Shown here: positions 26,747 through 36,931 of the stretch, piece by piece | Layout: each line of letters begins with the position of its first letter | How positions within the stretch are numbered: position 1 is the first letter of the stretch | Assembly (NCBI GenBank): GCA_023140195.1 | Contig: JAGLME010000001.1 | Coordinates: 62,001-126,000 of the forward strand | Reading direction: 5' to 3' | DNA length: 64,000 nucleotides | Origin: Thermoplasmata archaeon | Lineage (GTDB): Archaea > Thermoplasmatota > Thermoplasmata > RBG-16-68-12 > SOIM01 | The notes under the pieces: model-generated | The model's input: only the letters and a program-made list of their open reading frames with translations | Database searches by the model: none | Told to the model about the DNA's origin: nothing | Program-made: the position numbers and the translations under genes

Positions 26747-29700
26747 TCGGGAGAAGTCCCTGGTCGAATCTTCATCTCTATCTTCATGTGAGGGCATTGC
26801 AGGTCTGGAAGCTCTTTCACTATCCAAAGGCAGTCCGCATATCGGACAGTTCACCTCTCCCTTGACGCATGCATTGCACAGGAACTGGCCGCATCTGTGC
26901 TGGGTAACCGCCTGCGCATTGTGGTTCCTGCACAGCTTCCCGTCGAACTCGCTCTTGACCTTGCTGGGAGTTTCCTTTCTCGGCTTTGGTTCTCTGGCCC
27001 TAGGCTCCACTGGGGGTGCCTTCATCTCGGGGTGGTAGTCCTGACCTATTATGGGCTCCATCTTGATCGCCTGGGGTTCGTACCCTTCACCCTTGAACAT
27101 GGACAGATTGACCTGTACCTTCCTGGCCTGATACACGCCGATGTTCAGGTTCCTCACCAGACCAAGGGTGGTCCTCTGCTCGTGCGGCAGGTCCATCGCC
27201 CTCCTGACCAGGCTGTCCAGCTCAGGTGTGGTCTCTGGCTTGAGAGCCAGTGTGTTCACCTTCTCAACGTAGCTGAGAATCCTCTTGGAGTCCTCCACCG
27301 AGTATTCGGGGAAGCTGTGGGTGATGTCGCAAAGCCGCAATCCGTAATCCCCTCCAGTGCCGACGCATCTGCGCAGAACGACGTTCGACTTCCTTTCGAG
27401 GTCCTCCATCTGGGCCGGGGTCAGCTGGGTGATGTCGATCGGGTCCCTGCCTCTCAGGATGTTGAACACATCGTCCAGGTTCTGCGAGGACACCTTCAGG
27501 TTCTTGAAGGCATCTTCTCGCGTCATGGCCCTGTTCTGCTCGTATTCGAACTCGAGTATCTTCCTGGCCACCGACTCGATCTGGGACGCCCTCATGCTGG
27601 CCTCGGCCATCTTCTTGCCTTCCAGTGCCGTCGAGAAGTTCGGGTCGAGCTCCAGTGCTCTATCGAAACACCTCAATGCGCTCTCGTATTTGTTGAGGTT
27701 CATAAGGAGCACTCCCTTGCTGTCCCAGGGTATCTTGTCCTTACCGTCGATACCGATCGCCTTGTCGTAGCATGCGATGGCCCCGTTGTGGTCGCCCACC
27801 TGCTCCAGCACGAAGGCCTTCATCATCCAGACAGCCTTGTTCTCGGGCTCGATGTCCAGCGACCTGGCATAGCAGGCGTCCGCCTGGTTGTGATTGTTCA
27901 TCTTGGAGAAGAGCAGTCCGGTCTCACGCCAAAGAGATGCATCGTTCTGGTTGTAGTCCAGCGCACGTTGATAGCATTCCATCGCGTCCTGGAACTTGTT
28001 CTGCTTCTCGTAGATCTCGGCCTTGACCTTCCACAATTGAGGATTCATGTAATCGGATGTGAGAGCGGTGTCCAGGTTGGTCAGCGCCTCATCGTGGTCC
28101 CCCATCTCGAAGAGAATGAGGGCCTTGGTCTCTATCGTCCGAACCTCGTTCGGATGTGTCTTCAGCACCGAATCCAGCACCGTCAAGGCGTCCTGGTTCT
28201 TGCCCAGTGCGGAGAGGGCCTTGGCCTTGTTGTTGAGTACTTGTATGTTCTGCGCGGACATCTGCAGGGCGTCATCGAAGTAGCTCAGTGCTCTGTCGAA
28301 TTTCTCAAGCGAGAAGTAGATCTCGCCCTTCATGTTGAGCGCGAATACGTTCCCCGGGTCCAGGTTGAGCACCTGGTCGAAGGACTCCAGGGCCTTCTGG
28401 AACTCCTCCTTTTCCCTGAGAACAACACCCTTGCTGTTCCAGGTCTTCTTGTTGTTGGGGTCGATCTCCAAGGCGGCGTCGAAGCTCTTGATGGCCTCAG
28501 GATGGTTCCTCAAGTGCTGATATGCGATCCCCTTGTCCCTGAGGGCGTCCACGTTCTTCGGGTTCACCTTCAAGGCGACGTTGCTGTTGTTGACCACTTC
28601 CCGGTAATCTCCCTTGGCTATCAGCGTCTTGCCCCTTTCCGAGAGCAGGGACTGTTCGTTGGGTTTCATCTCCAGAGCCCTTTCCAGTGCGCTTAGGGAA
28701 TCGTCATACCTGTGAAGAACCCTCGCGGCGATGGCCTTGTCCTTCCAGGCCTCCATGTTCTCGTAATCGTAATTGGTGATCGCATCTGCGACGTAGTAGA
28801 CATCCTCTATCCGGCCCAGGGTCTTCAGTACGTTCTTCTTCGATGTTAGCAATGGCACGTCCGAATGGAATGTGTCCAGTGCCTGGTCGTAGACGGCGAG
28901 GGCCTGTTCGTTCTTTCCGGTCTTGGAGAGTATCGCCCCTTTCTTAAGGTAACCAAGCCGGTATTTCGGATCTATCTTGAGGACCTTGTCAAAGCTCTGA
29001 ACGGCATCATCGTGCCTCTCCAAGTGTTCGAGCGACAGACCCCGGCTGTACCAAGACATCCTATCTTTGGGGTCTATCTTCAATGCCCTATCGTAACTGC
29101 CGATCGCTTCTTCATACCTCTTCAGACCCTCCAATGCCAGGCCCCGGTTGTACCACGCATCTGGCAGGTTCTCGTTCAAGCTCAGTGCCCTGTCGAAGTT
29201 GATGATGGCGTCGTCGAACCTGCCCAGCCTTCCCATGCAGTCCCCCTTTGCCAGAAAGACGTTGGGGATCGATTTGTCGATACCAAGAGCCTCGTCGAAT
29301 GACTTGATGGCATCATCGTATCTCCTCAGTGTCCTGAGTATCTCTCCTTTCTCGTAGTGGACGGAGAAGTTCTCCGGGTTCAACCTTATGGCCTCTTCGA
29401 AGGATTTCATGGCCTCCTTGTACTGGCCCAGCTTCCCTTGGGCGAATCCCCGGTCCGCCCATGCGTCCGCGTTCTCCTTGTCCACGGCTATGATGGCGTT
29501 GCACGCGTCGAAAGTCCTTTGAGCGTCCCCGATCGTCTTGTGGACGTTCTTCTTCTCAACCAGGACGGTCAGGTCCTTGGGCTTGAGCATCACCGCGACC
29601 TGATACGCCTCCAGCGCCTCATTGTAGCTCTCCATCCGCACGAGCGCTCTTGCCTTGGAATGGATCGCCTTGAGGTCTTCGGGTTTGAGCTTGATCATCG

Positions 29701-30952
29701 AATCGCATGTCGCAACAACTTCCGGCCAGTGTCCCAGATGTTCCAGCGCCTTTCTTTTCTCATCCAGGGCAAGGACGCTCTTTTCATCCATTGCCAAGGC
29801 GCTGTTGAGAGATTCCAAAGCCTCCTCAAAGTGCTCCATCCTTGCGTATGCCACTCCCCTGTCGATCATCGCCTCCGCGTTCTCGGGGTGCGAAGCCAGG
29901 ACATCCTCGCAGGACTTGACCACATCATCCCATCTTTCCAGGGTCATGAATGAGTTCTTCTTGGATACCAGAGCTTCCAGGTCGCCAGGTATCATCTTCA
30001 GGATCTCGTTGAACGACCCGATCGCGTCCGTGTGCTGGCCGGTCTCCTGCAGGATGGACCCGCGGTAGAACCAGGCGTCCCTGTTCGTCCTGTCCATGTC
30101 TGTGGCTTCCGTGTAAGCCTTGATGGCGTCCTCTTTCCTGTCCAGCCTTCTGAGTGTGTTGCCGGTGTCCATCCAGACCTGGAAGTCGTGAGGGGCGATG
30201 TCCACCGCGTTCTGCAGCGCCTCCAGCGCTTCCTCGTCCTCTCCCATCTCGGACAGGGCCAGTGCCTTCATGTGCCACCCGTCCTTGCTCCTTGAATCGT
30301 GTTTTAGGACCTCATCGAATACCGTGATCGCCTCTTTGGGCTTCTTCAGGTCGAGAAACGCTCCGCCCTTGCCCAACAACAGGGGCACGTCACCGGGTGC
30401 GATCCCCAGAAGCTTGTCATAGTGCTTGATGTCATGCGGATCCAGCTCGATGACCTTCCGATAGCATGTGCTGGCACCTTCCAGGTTCCCCAGGCTGACG
30501 TACACATCTCCCTTGTTGCCCCAGAGGTCCTTCCTCTCTGGAGAGATGCCCAATGCCATATCAAAGATGTTCAGAGCCTCGCTGTTCCTCCCCCACTCAT
30601 GGAAGAAGTACCCTTTGTGGTTGAGCGCGTCCACATTACCGGCGTCCAGTTCCAGCGCTGTGTCAACGCAATTGCTGGCATTGTCCGGTTTTCCGAGTGA
30701 GAAATATGAATATGCCAGATCGTCATAGACGGTGGAGAAGTCCGTCCTGCGTTTCGATATGATCGACCTGTTATCCTCAAGCGTGGTGGAGGCCTTGTCG
30801 AATTGGCCTATGGCGTAATCGTGCATCCCCTTGTCGAGATACCCTCTTCCCTTTCTGACCGCCTTTGAGGCCTTGTTGAGGGTTCTCTTCTCCTTATCCA
30901 AAATGGAATCCAAAAAGCCCGTATGCTCACCCAGACCCCTAATGGCTCTCAA
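26741..30952 (-). CDS. Giant tetratricopeptide-repeat protein with C-terminal zinc-binding module
   Basis: Up to 1403 residues. Residues about 25-1150 are roughly 30 tandem TPR units (recurring [25 protein letters not shown] pattern, here shown by [10 protein letters not shown] and [11 protein letters not shown]). No signal peptide is seen, so it is a cytoplasmic scaffold. Then comes an alpha-helical region (1170-1310) and a Cys/His cluster ([31 protein letters not shown]) resembling a B-box/RING-like or treble-clef zinc site. The first codon at 30952 is TTG and lies almost on the TATA element (GGATATAAG, 30957-30965), so a TTG at 30913 or 30901 may be the true start. Partners are unknown. 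The gene overlaps the dehydrogenase end by six bases. Confidence 0.75.
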   Translation of the reverse strand: MRAIRGLGEHTGFLDSILDKEKRTLNKASKAVRKGRGYLDKGMHDYAIGQFDKASTTLEDNRSIISKRRTDFSTVYDDLAYSYFSLGKPDNASNCVDTALELDAGNVDALNHKGYFFHEWGRNSEALNIFDMALGISPERKDLWGNKGDVYVSLGNLEGASTCYRKVIELDPHDIKHYDKLLGIAPGDVPLLLGKGGAFLDLKKPKEAITVFDEVLKHDSRSKDGWHMKALALSEMGEDEEALEALQNAVDIAPHDFQVWMDTGNTLRRLDRKEDAIKAYTEATDMDRTNRDAWFYRGSILQETGQHTDAIGSFNEILKMIPGDLEALVSKKNSFMTLERWDDVVKSCEDVLASHPENAEAMIDRGVAYARMEHFEEALESLNSALAMDEKSVLALDEKRKALEHLGHWPEVVATCDSMIKLKPEDLKAIHSKARALVRMESYNEALEAYQVAVMLKPKDLTVLVEKKNVHKTIGDAQRTFDACNAIIAVDKENADAWADRGFAQGKLGQYKEAMKSFEEAIRLNPENFSVHYEKGEILRTLRRYDDAIKSFDEALGIDKSIPNVFLAKGDCMGRLGRFDDAIINFDRALSLNENLPDAWYNRGLALEGLKRYEEAIGSYDRALKIDPKDRMSWYSRGLSLEHLERHDDAVQSFDKVLKIDPKYRLGYLKKGAILSKTGKNEQALAVYDQALDTFHSDVPLLTSKKNVLKTLGRIEDVYYVADAITNYDYENMEAWKDKAIAARVLHRYDDSLSALERALEMKPNEQSLLSERGKTLIAKGDYREVVNNSNVALKVNPKNVDALRDKGIAYQHLRNHPEAIKSFDAALEIDPNNKKTWNSKGVVLREKEEFQKALESFDQVLNLDPGNVFALNMKGEIYFSLEKFDRALSYFDDALQMSAQNIQVLNNKAKALSALGKNQDALTVLDSVLKTHPNEVRTIETKALILFEMGDHDEALTNLDTALTSDYMNPQLWKVKAEIYEKQNKFQDAMECYQRALDYNQNDASLWRETGLLFSKMNNHNQADACYARSLDIEPENKAVWMMKAFVLEQVGDHNGAIACYDKAIGIDGKDKIPWDSKGVLLMNLNKYESALRCFDRALELDPNFSTALEGKKMAEASMRASQIESVARKILEFEYEQNRAMTREDAFKNLKVSSQNLDDVFNILRGRDPIDITQLTPAQMEDLERKSNVVLRRCVGTGGDYGLRLCDITHSFPEYSVEDSKRILSYVEKVNTLALKPETTPELDSLVRRAMDLPHEQRTTLGLVRNLNIGVYQARKVQVNLSMFKGEGYEPQAIKMEPIIGQDYHPEMKAPPVEPRAREPKPRKETPSKVKSEFDGKLCRNHNAQAVTQHRCGQFLCNACVKGEVNCPICGLPLDSERASRPAMPSHEDRDEDSTRDFSRL

Positions 30953-31209
30953 AAACTTATATCCTTCGGTGGCTTGGGCCTGTACACACCATCCTTGTCG
31001 GACAACGATATCTCGTCATTATTCGGAATATGACATGACCATTCAACACTGGATGTATGGCTTATTCTATCTGTGACCGGCGACGCTCTGCGTGACAACT
31101 TCTCTTGCTGACCCCGATTTGTGGGAAATATTTATATATCTGCAAGACATTTCGGGCATATTAGCAGACGTTTGTCTGACAGTGATACTCTAGAACGAGG
31201 TGATGCACT

Positions 31210-31455
31210 ATGGGAAAAAGGAAGAAGGGCATGAAGAAGCCCCACGTTAGCAGTGATACGATGGACTGGCTGGAACACCATACCATGGAAGACATGAAGG
31301 AACTCACCTGCGAGATGTACTCCGATGGAGAGGACGTCTCGGAGATGGTTGAGGTCGTCAACAAGTTGGAAGAGATCGCGGAGAAGGAATTGGGCATTCA
31401 CGAAGACCTCATGATGCCGATGCCCGATGGCACGAAGAAGCGCATCGAAGCTTGA
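31210..31455 (+). CDS. Small charged hypothetical protein
   Basis: 81 residues, not recognised. The N-terminus is basic (MGKRKKGMKKPH); the rest is acidic and Met-rich with a predicted coiled-coil-like helix (SEMVEVVNKLEEIAEKEL). GAGGTGAT lies seven bases before the ATG, and a TATA element (TATTTATATA, 31129-31138) predicts a leader of about 50 bases. No membrane segment, no zinc site. Good promoter and ribosome site argue that it is real. Confidence 0.6.
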   Translation: MGKRKKGMKKPHVSSDTMDWLEHHTMEDMKELTCEMYSDGEDVSEMVEVVNKLEEIAEKELGIHEDLMMPMPDGTKKRIEA

Positions 31456-31507
31456 TCCAGCTCAAGATAACTGTTCTTCAACAACGTTCATAATCAGTCG
31501 GAGTGAG

Positions 31508-31611
31508 TGCAGGCGCCGGGATTCGAACCCGGGCGGTTGGCTCTCTCCATTCCCACGATGGACGAAGGAATGTGGAAGGCCAAAATCCTAACCAGGCTGG
31601 ATCACGCCTGC
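31508..31611 (-). tRNA. tRNA-Gly(UCC) with a 30-base intron
   Basis: Read on the minus strand: acceptor GCAGGCG pairs with CGCCTGC, D arm ATCC/GGAT, T arm CCGGG-TTCGAAT-CCCGG, discriminator A at 31508, no encoded CCA. The anticodon stem is TTGGC/GCCAA, and the loop begins CTTCCA, giving anticodon UCC. Thirty bases follow after position 37 before A38, the standard archaeal intron site; the intron (roughly 31547-31576) can pair with the exon ends to give a bulge-helix-bulge. A TATA-like CCTTTAAAG lies upstream at 31639-31647. Confidence 0.9.
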
Positions 31612-31638
31612 ATCTCGGAACATAAACTATGCATCATT

Positions 31639-31647
31639 CTTTAAAGG
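31639..31647 (-). promoter_or_regulatory. TATA box of tRNA-Gly
   Basis: Minus-strand CCTTTAAAG centred about 32 bases before the tRNA 5' end. Confidence 0.45.
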
Positions 31648-31705
31648 TTTTGAAAAAATACTGGGATAGGCAGGTCAGCACTGCCTATCTGGGATGGAAT
31701 GGAGC

Positions 31706-31789
31706 TCAGTCATCGTCATAGCTAGGAGAGCATCCCAGGGAGTCGTATACGTCCTCCCAACTGTAGTGATCAACTTCTGTGTTTGCCAT
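31706..31789 (-). CDS. Candidate 27-residue leaderless micro-ORF
   Basis: The frame reads MANTEVDHYSWEDVYDSLGC then SPSYDDD and a TGA stop. It is acidic with three Tyr, one Trp and one Cys, and has no export signal. A strong TATA element (CTTTATAACC, 31812-31821) is centred 28 bases before the ATG, exactly the spacing of leaderless archaeal genes such as the neighbouring ArcS gene. That spacing, not homology, is the evidence. It could alternatively be the start of a non-coding RNA. Confidence 0.45.
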   Translation of the reverse strand: MANTEVDHYSWEDVYDSLGCSPSYDDD

Positions 31790-31811
31790 CAAGTTTCAGA
31801 AAGCACTTCAT

Positions 31812-31821
31812 GGTTATAAAG
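31812..31821 (-). promoter_or_regulatory. TATA box of the micro-ORF
   Basis: Minus-strand CTTTATAACC in a short intergenic gap; predicts a transcript beginning within two bases of the ATG at 31789. Confidence 0.5.
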
Positions 31822-31893
31822 CGAGAATCGAGGGGGTTGTGTGAAACTATTGTCTGCAAGTCGGTCAGCCAGAGCTGAGAACTCAGACTGAAA

Positions 31894-33660
31894 CTACGCC
31901 TTCTTCCTGTGTCTTATCCGGACCGCTTCGCCCCGGTGGCTCTCGGTCATTTCCTTCCAGTTCATCACTGCGGAACCAACGGCCCTCACATCCTTCTCAT
32001 ACCGAATGACTGCATCGTCCCCTGTCCTCAACTCCTCGTCGGCCCCCTCCACTCCGACGGCGAACAGGTTGCCTTCTGGTTGGAAATCATCTATCTGGAC
32101 ACAATAGAGATCCTTCTGCGAGATCCTCTCAGCCCCATCGAGCGTCAACGAGATCATGCCCCTCTCCTGCACCAACATCCCTATCTGGATGCCGTTAGAG
32201 AATATCTTCAGATTTGGATATCTTCCTTTGATCTCCACGGACTCCATGAGCACTTCCCCGCCATTTCCGAACTGGTAGACGCATCTCGATGTCATATCCT
32301 CCGATAGCCTCTGACCTCTTGGGACCTTCGAGTTCTGATTAGTTAAGCTAGATAGGGTCTCAGTCAATCCTGACAGGTTCTTGGCAGATGTGGGATTCCC
32401 GTTCGAGGTGGAATAATGGTCATCGAGGATGTCGCATACGAAATCCTTCTCGGAGCCCAGATGGGCCACCACGTGCTCATACGCATTCTTGCCCAAGAAG
32501 TTCAACAGGTCCTCTTGCACGATCGATATCTCGTCCTTGGACCAGTGCCCGGTGACAGGGATGTCGTAGTTCTGCGCGGGAAAGAAGAGCTCCAGCTCTC
32601 GAGGGACGATCCCCAGGGGCGATGTGACCATGACCTCGTGGACAAGATGTTGGACACCGCTGTCCTTGACGGCCCTTCTGAAGAGGGAATGAGACCTTGA
32701 CATGGAGTACGGTTTCTTGGCGGAGCACGGCAGCAGCAGGAGCATCTTTGCACTCGGAGGTTTCCTGTATCTTTCCCTGATCCTCTTCCTGTATCTGACC
32801 ACATCCGGCCTGTGGAGCGATTCCTTCGTATTGGCGTGGAAGTTGGGTCCGGTGACAGAGAAATGCAGCTCTTGGTGGTCATAGTGAACCAGGTCAAAAT
32901 GCCTCAAGGCGGCTATCATCCAGGGATCATGGACAGCTCTCTTCTCGACAAACTCTCTCAGGCTGCCGTTCCGTATGTGATGTGTGGTCTTGTACAGCTC
33001 GTCCTGCATGGCAGCATAGTTCTTGTTCAGTATCTTTGTGAACGAACCCGCCTCGGAATCGGATGGCGGCCACCGACCTTCGGGCGAGACCACATGACCC
33101 GAGCGGGATTCCCAGATGATCCTTGTCGAATCGAAGATGTCACCTCCGCAGTAGCATAGGATGGCAAGATTGGAAGGGTCGACAATGCCTGGAAGGTAGA
33201 TCATGGAGCCGTAGCCGATGGCCTGTCTCAGTCTCACGACCTCGTCCACGAACTCCTTGGGATGTCTGATGAACTCTATCGCGTTGCCCATGACGTAGAT
33301 TTGAATCTCTTTTCTGGAACTCTCCTGGAAAACGTTGTCATCACCTTTTTGAACGACCACAGCGCCTGTCTTCTCTTCTCCTTCAGGGTATTCCATTTCC
33401 CCGAGGCTCAACGGGTATGGAAGATCCGGCGAGATCGTGATGTCTCCCCTCTCATCTGAGGGCAAGAAGACACTGCCACGGTCGATCAGCGTGAGCTTGG
33501 ACGAATTGACCTTGTTCTTCGAAAGAAGGAGCTCTGCCGATTCGGGAGTGGATATCCGGTCATTATGGACGAACGCGATGGCTGGGAGTCTGATCTGATG
33601 ATCATCTGAGGACCAGATTCCTGACCTCGCCAGTGCACATCGTTTCCCGATATCGAGCAT
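31894..33660 (-). CDS. arcS: Archaeosine synthase ArcS-like (TGT-like/PUA protein)
   Basis: 588 residues. The motif PCSAKKPYSMSRSH (about residues 310-325) fits the PC-X3-KPY-X2-S-X2-H signature of ArcS, which converts preQ0 at position 15 of tRNA into archaeosine with ArcS-type amidination. The N-terminal half is a degenerate tRNA-guanine-transglycosylase-like barrel and the last 80 residues form a PUA domain (VCIQDDFQPEG and VRAVGSAVMNWKEM region). The start is set at the ATG at 33660: the TATA box CTTATTAAGCC (33683-33693) predicts transcription from about 33662, so the mRNA is leaderless. A GTG three codons upstream is open. Product acts on tRNA in the cytoplasm. The TGT partner is not in the window. 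Confidence 0.85.
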   Translation of the reverse strand: MLDIGKRCALARSGIWSSDDHQIRLPAIAFVHNDRISTPESAELLLSKNKVNSSKLTLIDRGSVFLPSDERGDITISPDLPYPLSLGEMEYPEGEEKTGAVVVQKGDDNVFQESSRKEIQIYVMGNAIEFIRHPKEFVDEVVRLRQAIGYGSMIYLPGIVDPSNLAILCYCGGDIFDSTRIIWESRSGHVVSPEGRWPPSDSEAGSFTKILNKNYAAMQDELYKTTHHIRNGSLREFVEKRAVHDPWMIAALRHFDLVHYDHQELHFSVTGPNFHANTKESLHRPDVVRYRKRIRERYRKPPSAKMLLLLPCSAKKPYSMSRSHSLFRRAVKDSGVQHLVHEVMVTSPLGIVPRELELFFPAQNYDIPVTGHWSKDEISIVQEDLLNFLGKNAYEHVVAHLGSEKDFVCDILDDHYSTSNGNPTSAKNLSGLTETLSSLTNQNSKVPRGQRLSEDMTSRCVYQFGNGGEVLMESVEIKGRYPNLKIFSNGIQIGMLVQERGMISLTLDGAERISQKDLYCVQIDDFQPEGNLFAVGVEGADEELRTGDDAVIRYEKDVRAVGSAVMNWKEMTESHRGEAVRIRHRKKA

Positions 33661-33822
33661 AACATGCACGTCAAGGTTGACAGGCTTAATAAGATTCTCC
33701 GTTGGGTCTTGAGAGCTCCAGTTTGACTGAATAGTAGAAAATCTCTAAGAGCATTTTTATATTATTAACGACAAATATGCACACAGTGTCCACAGCGACT
33801 ATGATGCTGGGGGTTGAGGTAA

Positions 33823-34095
33823 ATGATAGGAGGAACAACTGGAAAACCGGTCTTAGCGTTGGCCGTTATGCTCGCAGTGCTTTCGACTGGGAGCTGTGCA
33901 TTCGCAACAGGCGATACTGATGGAGACGGACTATTGGATTCCTGGGAGCTCCAATTCTTTGGGGACCTGGGTCAAGAAGCAGCCGGCGACTTCGATGCCG
34001 ATGGTTTCACGAATATCGAGGAATTCGGTGCAGGAACAGATCCAACGGATTCAATGAACAAGCCCGGTCCGCCACACGATGAAATCCCTCACTGA
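33823..34095 (+). CDS. Small secreted calcium-binding (TSP3-like) protein
   Basis: 90 residues. A signal peptide (VLALAVMLAVLSTGSCAFAT) is followed by two Asp-rich loops, DTDGDGLLDSWE and DFDADGFTNIEEF, spaced as in thrombospondin type 3/dockerin-like calcium repeats, and a short Pro-rich tail. The second loop ends GAGTDPTDSMN, a common end of such repeats. It looks like a stand-alone calcium module, possibly the remnant of a larger surface protein. The promoter TTTTTATATTA (33755-33765) and TTGAGGTAA before the ATG support expression. Confidence 0.6.
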   Translation: MIGGTTGKPVLALAVMLAVLSTGSCAFATGDTDGDGLLDSWELQFFGDLGQEAAGDFDADGFTNIEEFGAGTDPTDSMNKPGPPHDEIPH

Positions 34096-34117
34096 GAAAG
34101 GGACACTGTCGCAGGGC

Positions 34118-36820
34118 CTACTCGCTTTTGGGAGTATCTGTTAGAGCAGCTTGAATCAGGGATTCGAATTTCTCTCTCAGCTTGGGGTCTTCAATCTTCG
34201 TCAGAAGGTCTTTGGCCTTTTCAATATAGGTCATTCCTTCGTCTTCACCTCTCCACCTGTAGAGATGGCCGACATTGATGTAGTACTCGCAAATATGGGC
34301 CAGATTCCCGAATTCATTAATCAGGTCCAGGCCCTTGTTCAGGAACTTCTTGGCTTTGCCCCAGTCTTTATCCTCGTACACATAGCCGTATTGAATGTAA
34401 ATCTGGGCTAGCAATCTGTGTTCCTGAAGCCGTTGATATATCTCGACTGCCTCATCCATGCATCCTGCGGCAGTCTCGTACTCTTCTTTGGAAATGTAGA
34501 TCGAGGCCAGATTTGACAAGCTCCAGGCAATTGCACCAGCGTCCCCTGAGTCTCTGGCCGAATCCAGGGCCTTGTGATCGAGGTCCAGAGCCTCATCATA
34601 TTGCTTGCCATCATAATAATTCGAAGCTAGACTACCGTAGCAGTAGCTCAGAAGCGCCAAGTCGTCAGACTCCTCTGCGAAGTCAACCGCCATTTGCCTT
34701 ACCTTGATTGATTCATCCCTGTTCCCGGCAAAGCTCTTGACAGCCCCCATAGCTCTGTATGCCCTAGCAATTTCGGTCTTGCTTCCACTCTTTCTTGCTG
34801 CTTTCAGGCATTTTTCAACGTACTTCTCGGAGGCCTTGAAATCGCTCTCCATACGCAAGAGCGCCGAAATATCGTAGTATGAGCTCGCGAGCCCTTTCAG
34901 GTCTTTGAGACTCTCAGCTATACTTGCACTGCGTTCCAGGGATTCTCTCACGTTCTCAAGGCTCCCTCTCCACATCTGAATCTCCGAAATCTTGCGCAAA
35001 GAGATGGAGATGATCGAGAGGTCCTCTTCCTCCTCACCGAACAGCAGTGAGTTATTGTATTCATCAATGGCATTGTCCCAAGCACCCCGTATGTTCAGGC
35101 ATTCGGCCTTCAGGAATGCGAGTTCCGGAACTCGGGAGAATCTCCTGACCGTGTCGAGCCTCTGCAGGAGCCGGTATACATCCTTGTGGTGGCCCTTGGC
35201 GATCATGCTCCGGCCGCTCTCGATCATATGCCTCGCAGCCTCATCCAGTTGCCCTGCCTCTATCAGGTGTGAAGAACCTCGAAGGATGTCCTCAATGTCC
35301 CCAATCTCAAGGTAATGGGCAGCCGCCTTCTTGTGATAGTCCTTCTTGGTCTTGGTGCTCAATCTGTCCTTCAGGAGCTCCCTCACAATGTCGTGTGTCG
35401 TGTAGACCATCGGGGAGACCTCCATCAGAAGGGACCTCTCGACCAATGATCTGATCGCTCCGAATTTCATCCTCTTCCACTGAAAGAAAGCATCTGAGTG
35501 AACTGGCGTATCGAAGACAGAGATGATCTTGAGGACCCTTTCCTCGTTCGGGTCAAGCTGTCCAAGAACCTCTTCCTCCAAGTAGGTCTTGATATCGGTT
35601 GCCTGCGATTCGGATTCCGGGCCCATTAGGTCCAGGAAGGCTGGAAGACCGCCGGTCTGTTCGATGGCCTCCTCCAATCTCCATGTCTCCACACCTTTCA
35701 ACTGCAGTATCTTCCGAGAACTCTCGGGGTCCAGGACATCCAGGCTCATGGTTGATGCGACCCCGCGCTTCTTGAGGTCCGCCAATTCTGGGAACTTGGT
35801 CAGCTCTCTTCCGGCCAGGACCAGCTTTGCCCCACCACGACTCTGGAAACTTATGAGCAGTTTGCCGATGAACCCTGCCAGATCATCATCTATTCTCTCG
35901 CATCCATCCATGACAACAACAGCATCGACCTCGTCCAGACCTTTCTCCAGAATATAGAGAACCTCTCCCCTTTGCTTCTCTTCCTCTGACTTCATCTCAC
36001 CCTTTCTTCTATCGTCCACTACTACGTCCAGTGTACCCTCTGCCCTCGTCCCTTCCTGGGATCTCAGATACCTGTGCAGTTCCTCCTTCCCCAACAGCCT
36101 GAAGAAGGCCGCGAACTCGTTGAGCAAGGTCTCTATCGTCGTGTGCTCATCCAGGTCCAGCCAGATCGTGTTGGTCTTCTCCTTGAATTGCTCGAAGGCT
36201 GTCGCGACAAGAGATGTCTTTCCTATTCCAGCGACCCCCCTGATCTCGAGGATCTGGGCCTTCTTCGACCCAAGCCATCTCTCGACCGTCTTGAGCTCCT
36301 TCGCCCTCCCGAAGAAATGGAAGATCCTCGGACGTTGGCTCTCGATGCTGACGAAAGGCGCCTTCTCTCTCTGACCACCAATGTATGCCAGCTTGTCGAA
36401 GACACCTCTGTGAACCTTCAATGCGACATCCAAAAGCGAGGACCCATCTCTGATGTCCTTGGGGATGTCACTCAGCTTGACTTCTACCATCTCTCCTTTT
36501 TCGTTCTTGTATCGGATTTCCCTCTCCCCGGTCAAACCTCTCAGGTACCTAGCTTCCCTCATCCCCACCTCTGTAAGAACATACGTCTTCCTTCGCAGTT
36601 TCCCGATTGGGACATGGGCCCGGGTCTCCTCGAGATATCCTTCGTCCTTCAGTTCGTTCATGACCCTGGACAGATTCCCCCTACTCGCGGAGAGGCGCTC
36701 AGACATAGCTTCCTGACAAGTGGAATCAGGCATTATGTATGGGTTCGCTCTGGATGATAGCGGTTCAAGGTGCAGAACGATCGCATCTCTAAGCGGTAGC
36801 AATCTCTTCCTTTCGTACAT
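34118..36820 (-). CDS. STAND-type regulator: winged helix, AAA/NACHT-like ATPase, TPR
   Basis: 900 residues. The N-terminal 100 residues are a MarR-like winged helix (SERLSASRGNLSRVMNELKD, then KTYVLTEVG wing). A P-loop ATPase follows: Walker A GVAGIGKTS, Walker B VVVMDGCE, sensor LAGRELTKFPEL, then a winged-helix region. The second half is TPR helices (AYRAMGAVKSFAGNRDESI, AIAWSLSNLASIYISKEEY). This is the MalT/AfsR-like layout of signal-sensing transcription regulators that oligomerise when a ligand binds the TPR part. The start at ATG 36820 follows a GGGGG ribosome site; 36853 is also open. It is divergent from a DUF835 gene and shares a TATA region. Confidence 0.8.
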   Translation of the reverse strand: MYERKRLLPLRDAIVLHLEPLSSRANPYIMPDSTCQEAMSERLSASRGNLSRVMNELKDEGYLEETRAHVPIGKLRRKTYVLTEVGMREARYLRGLTGEREIRYKNEKGEMVEVKLSDIPKDIRDGSSLLDVALKVHRGVFDKLAYIGGQREKAPFVSIESQRPRIFHFFGRAKELKTVERWLGSKKAQILEIRGVAGIGKTSLVATAFEQFKEKTNTIWLDLDEHTTIETLLNEFAAFFRLLGKEELHRYLRSQEGTRAEGTLDVVVDDRRKGEMKSEEEKQRGEVLYILEKGLDEVDAVVVMDGCERIDDDLAGFIGKLLISFQSRGGAKLVLAGRELTKFPELADLKKRGVASTMSLDVLDPESSRKILQLKGVETWRLEEAIEQTGGLPAFLDLMGPESESQATDIKTYLEEEVLGQLDPNEERVLKIISVFDTPVHSDAFFQWKRMKFGAIRSLVERSLLMEVSPMVYTTHDIVRELLKDRLSTKTKKDYHKKAAAHYLEIGDIEDILRGSSHLIEAGQLDEAARHMIESGRSMIAKGHHKDVYRLLQRLDTVRRFSRVPELAFLKAECLNIRGAWDNAIDEYNNSLLFGEEEEDLSIISISLRKISEIQMWRGSLENVRESLERSASIAESLKDLKGLASSYYDISALLRMESDFKASEKYVEKCLKAARKSGSKTEIARAYRAMGAVKSFAGNRDESIKVRQMAVDFAEESDDLALLSYCYGSLASNYYDGKQYDEALDLDHKALDSARDSGDAGAIAWSLSNLASIYISKEEYETAAGCMDEAVEIYQRLQEHRLLAQIYIQYGYVYEDKDWGKAKKFLNKGLDLINEFGNLAHICEYYINVGHLYRWRGEDEGMTYIEKAKDLLTKIEDPKLREKFESLIQAALTDTPKSE

Positions 36821-36897
36821 TTCTAACCCCCTGGTTCGTATCCGTATGGTCATCCATGAGTATAACTCTTTCGAAAAAACAAATTTCTAAGAAAAAA

Positions 36898-36907
36898 CTA
36901 TATAAAC
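36898..36907. promoter_or_regulatory. Bidirectional TATA element
   Basis: CTATATAAAC reads GTTTATATAG on the other strand. It lies 26 bases before the ATG at 36932 (leaderless) and about 80 bases before the STAND start at 36820. Because the core is near-palindromic, one TBP site may serve both genes. Confidence 0.5.
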
Positions 36908-36931
36908 TCACTCGATACGCTTATTTCGGAG

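Noticed and set aside
26897-28696. 599-codon plus-strand frame opposite the TPR gene
   Set aside because: Antisense to a strongly repetitive, GC-biased coding region; no ribosome site and no recognisable protein.
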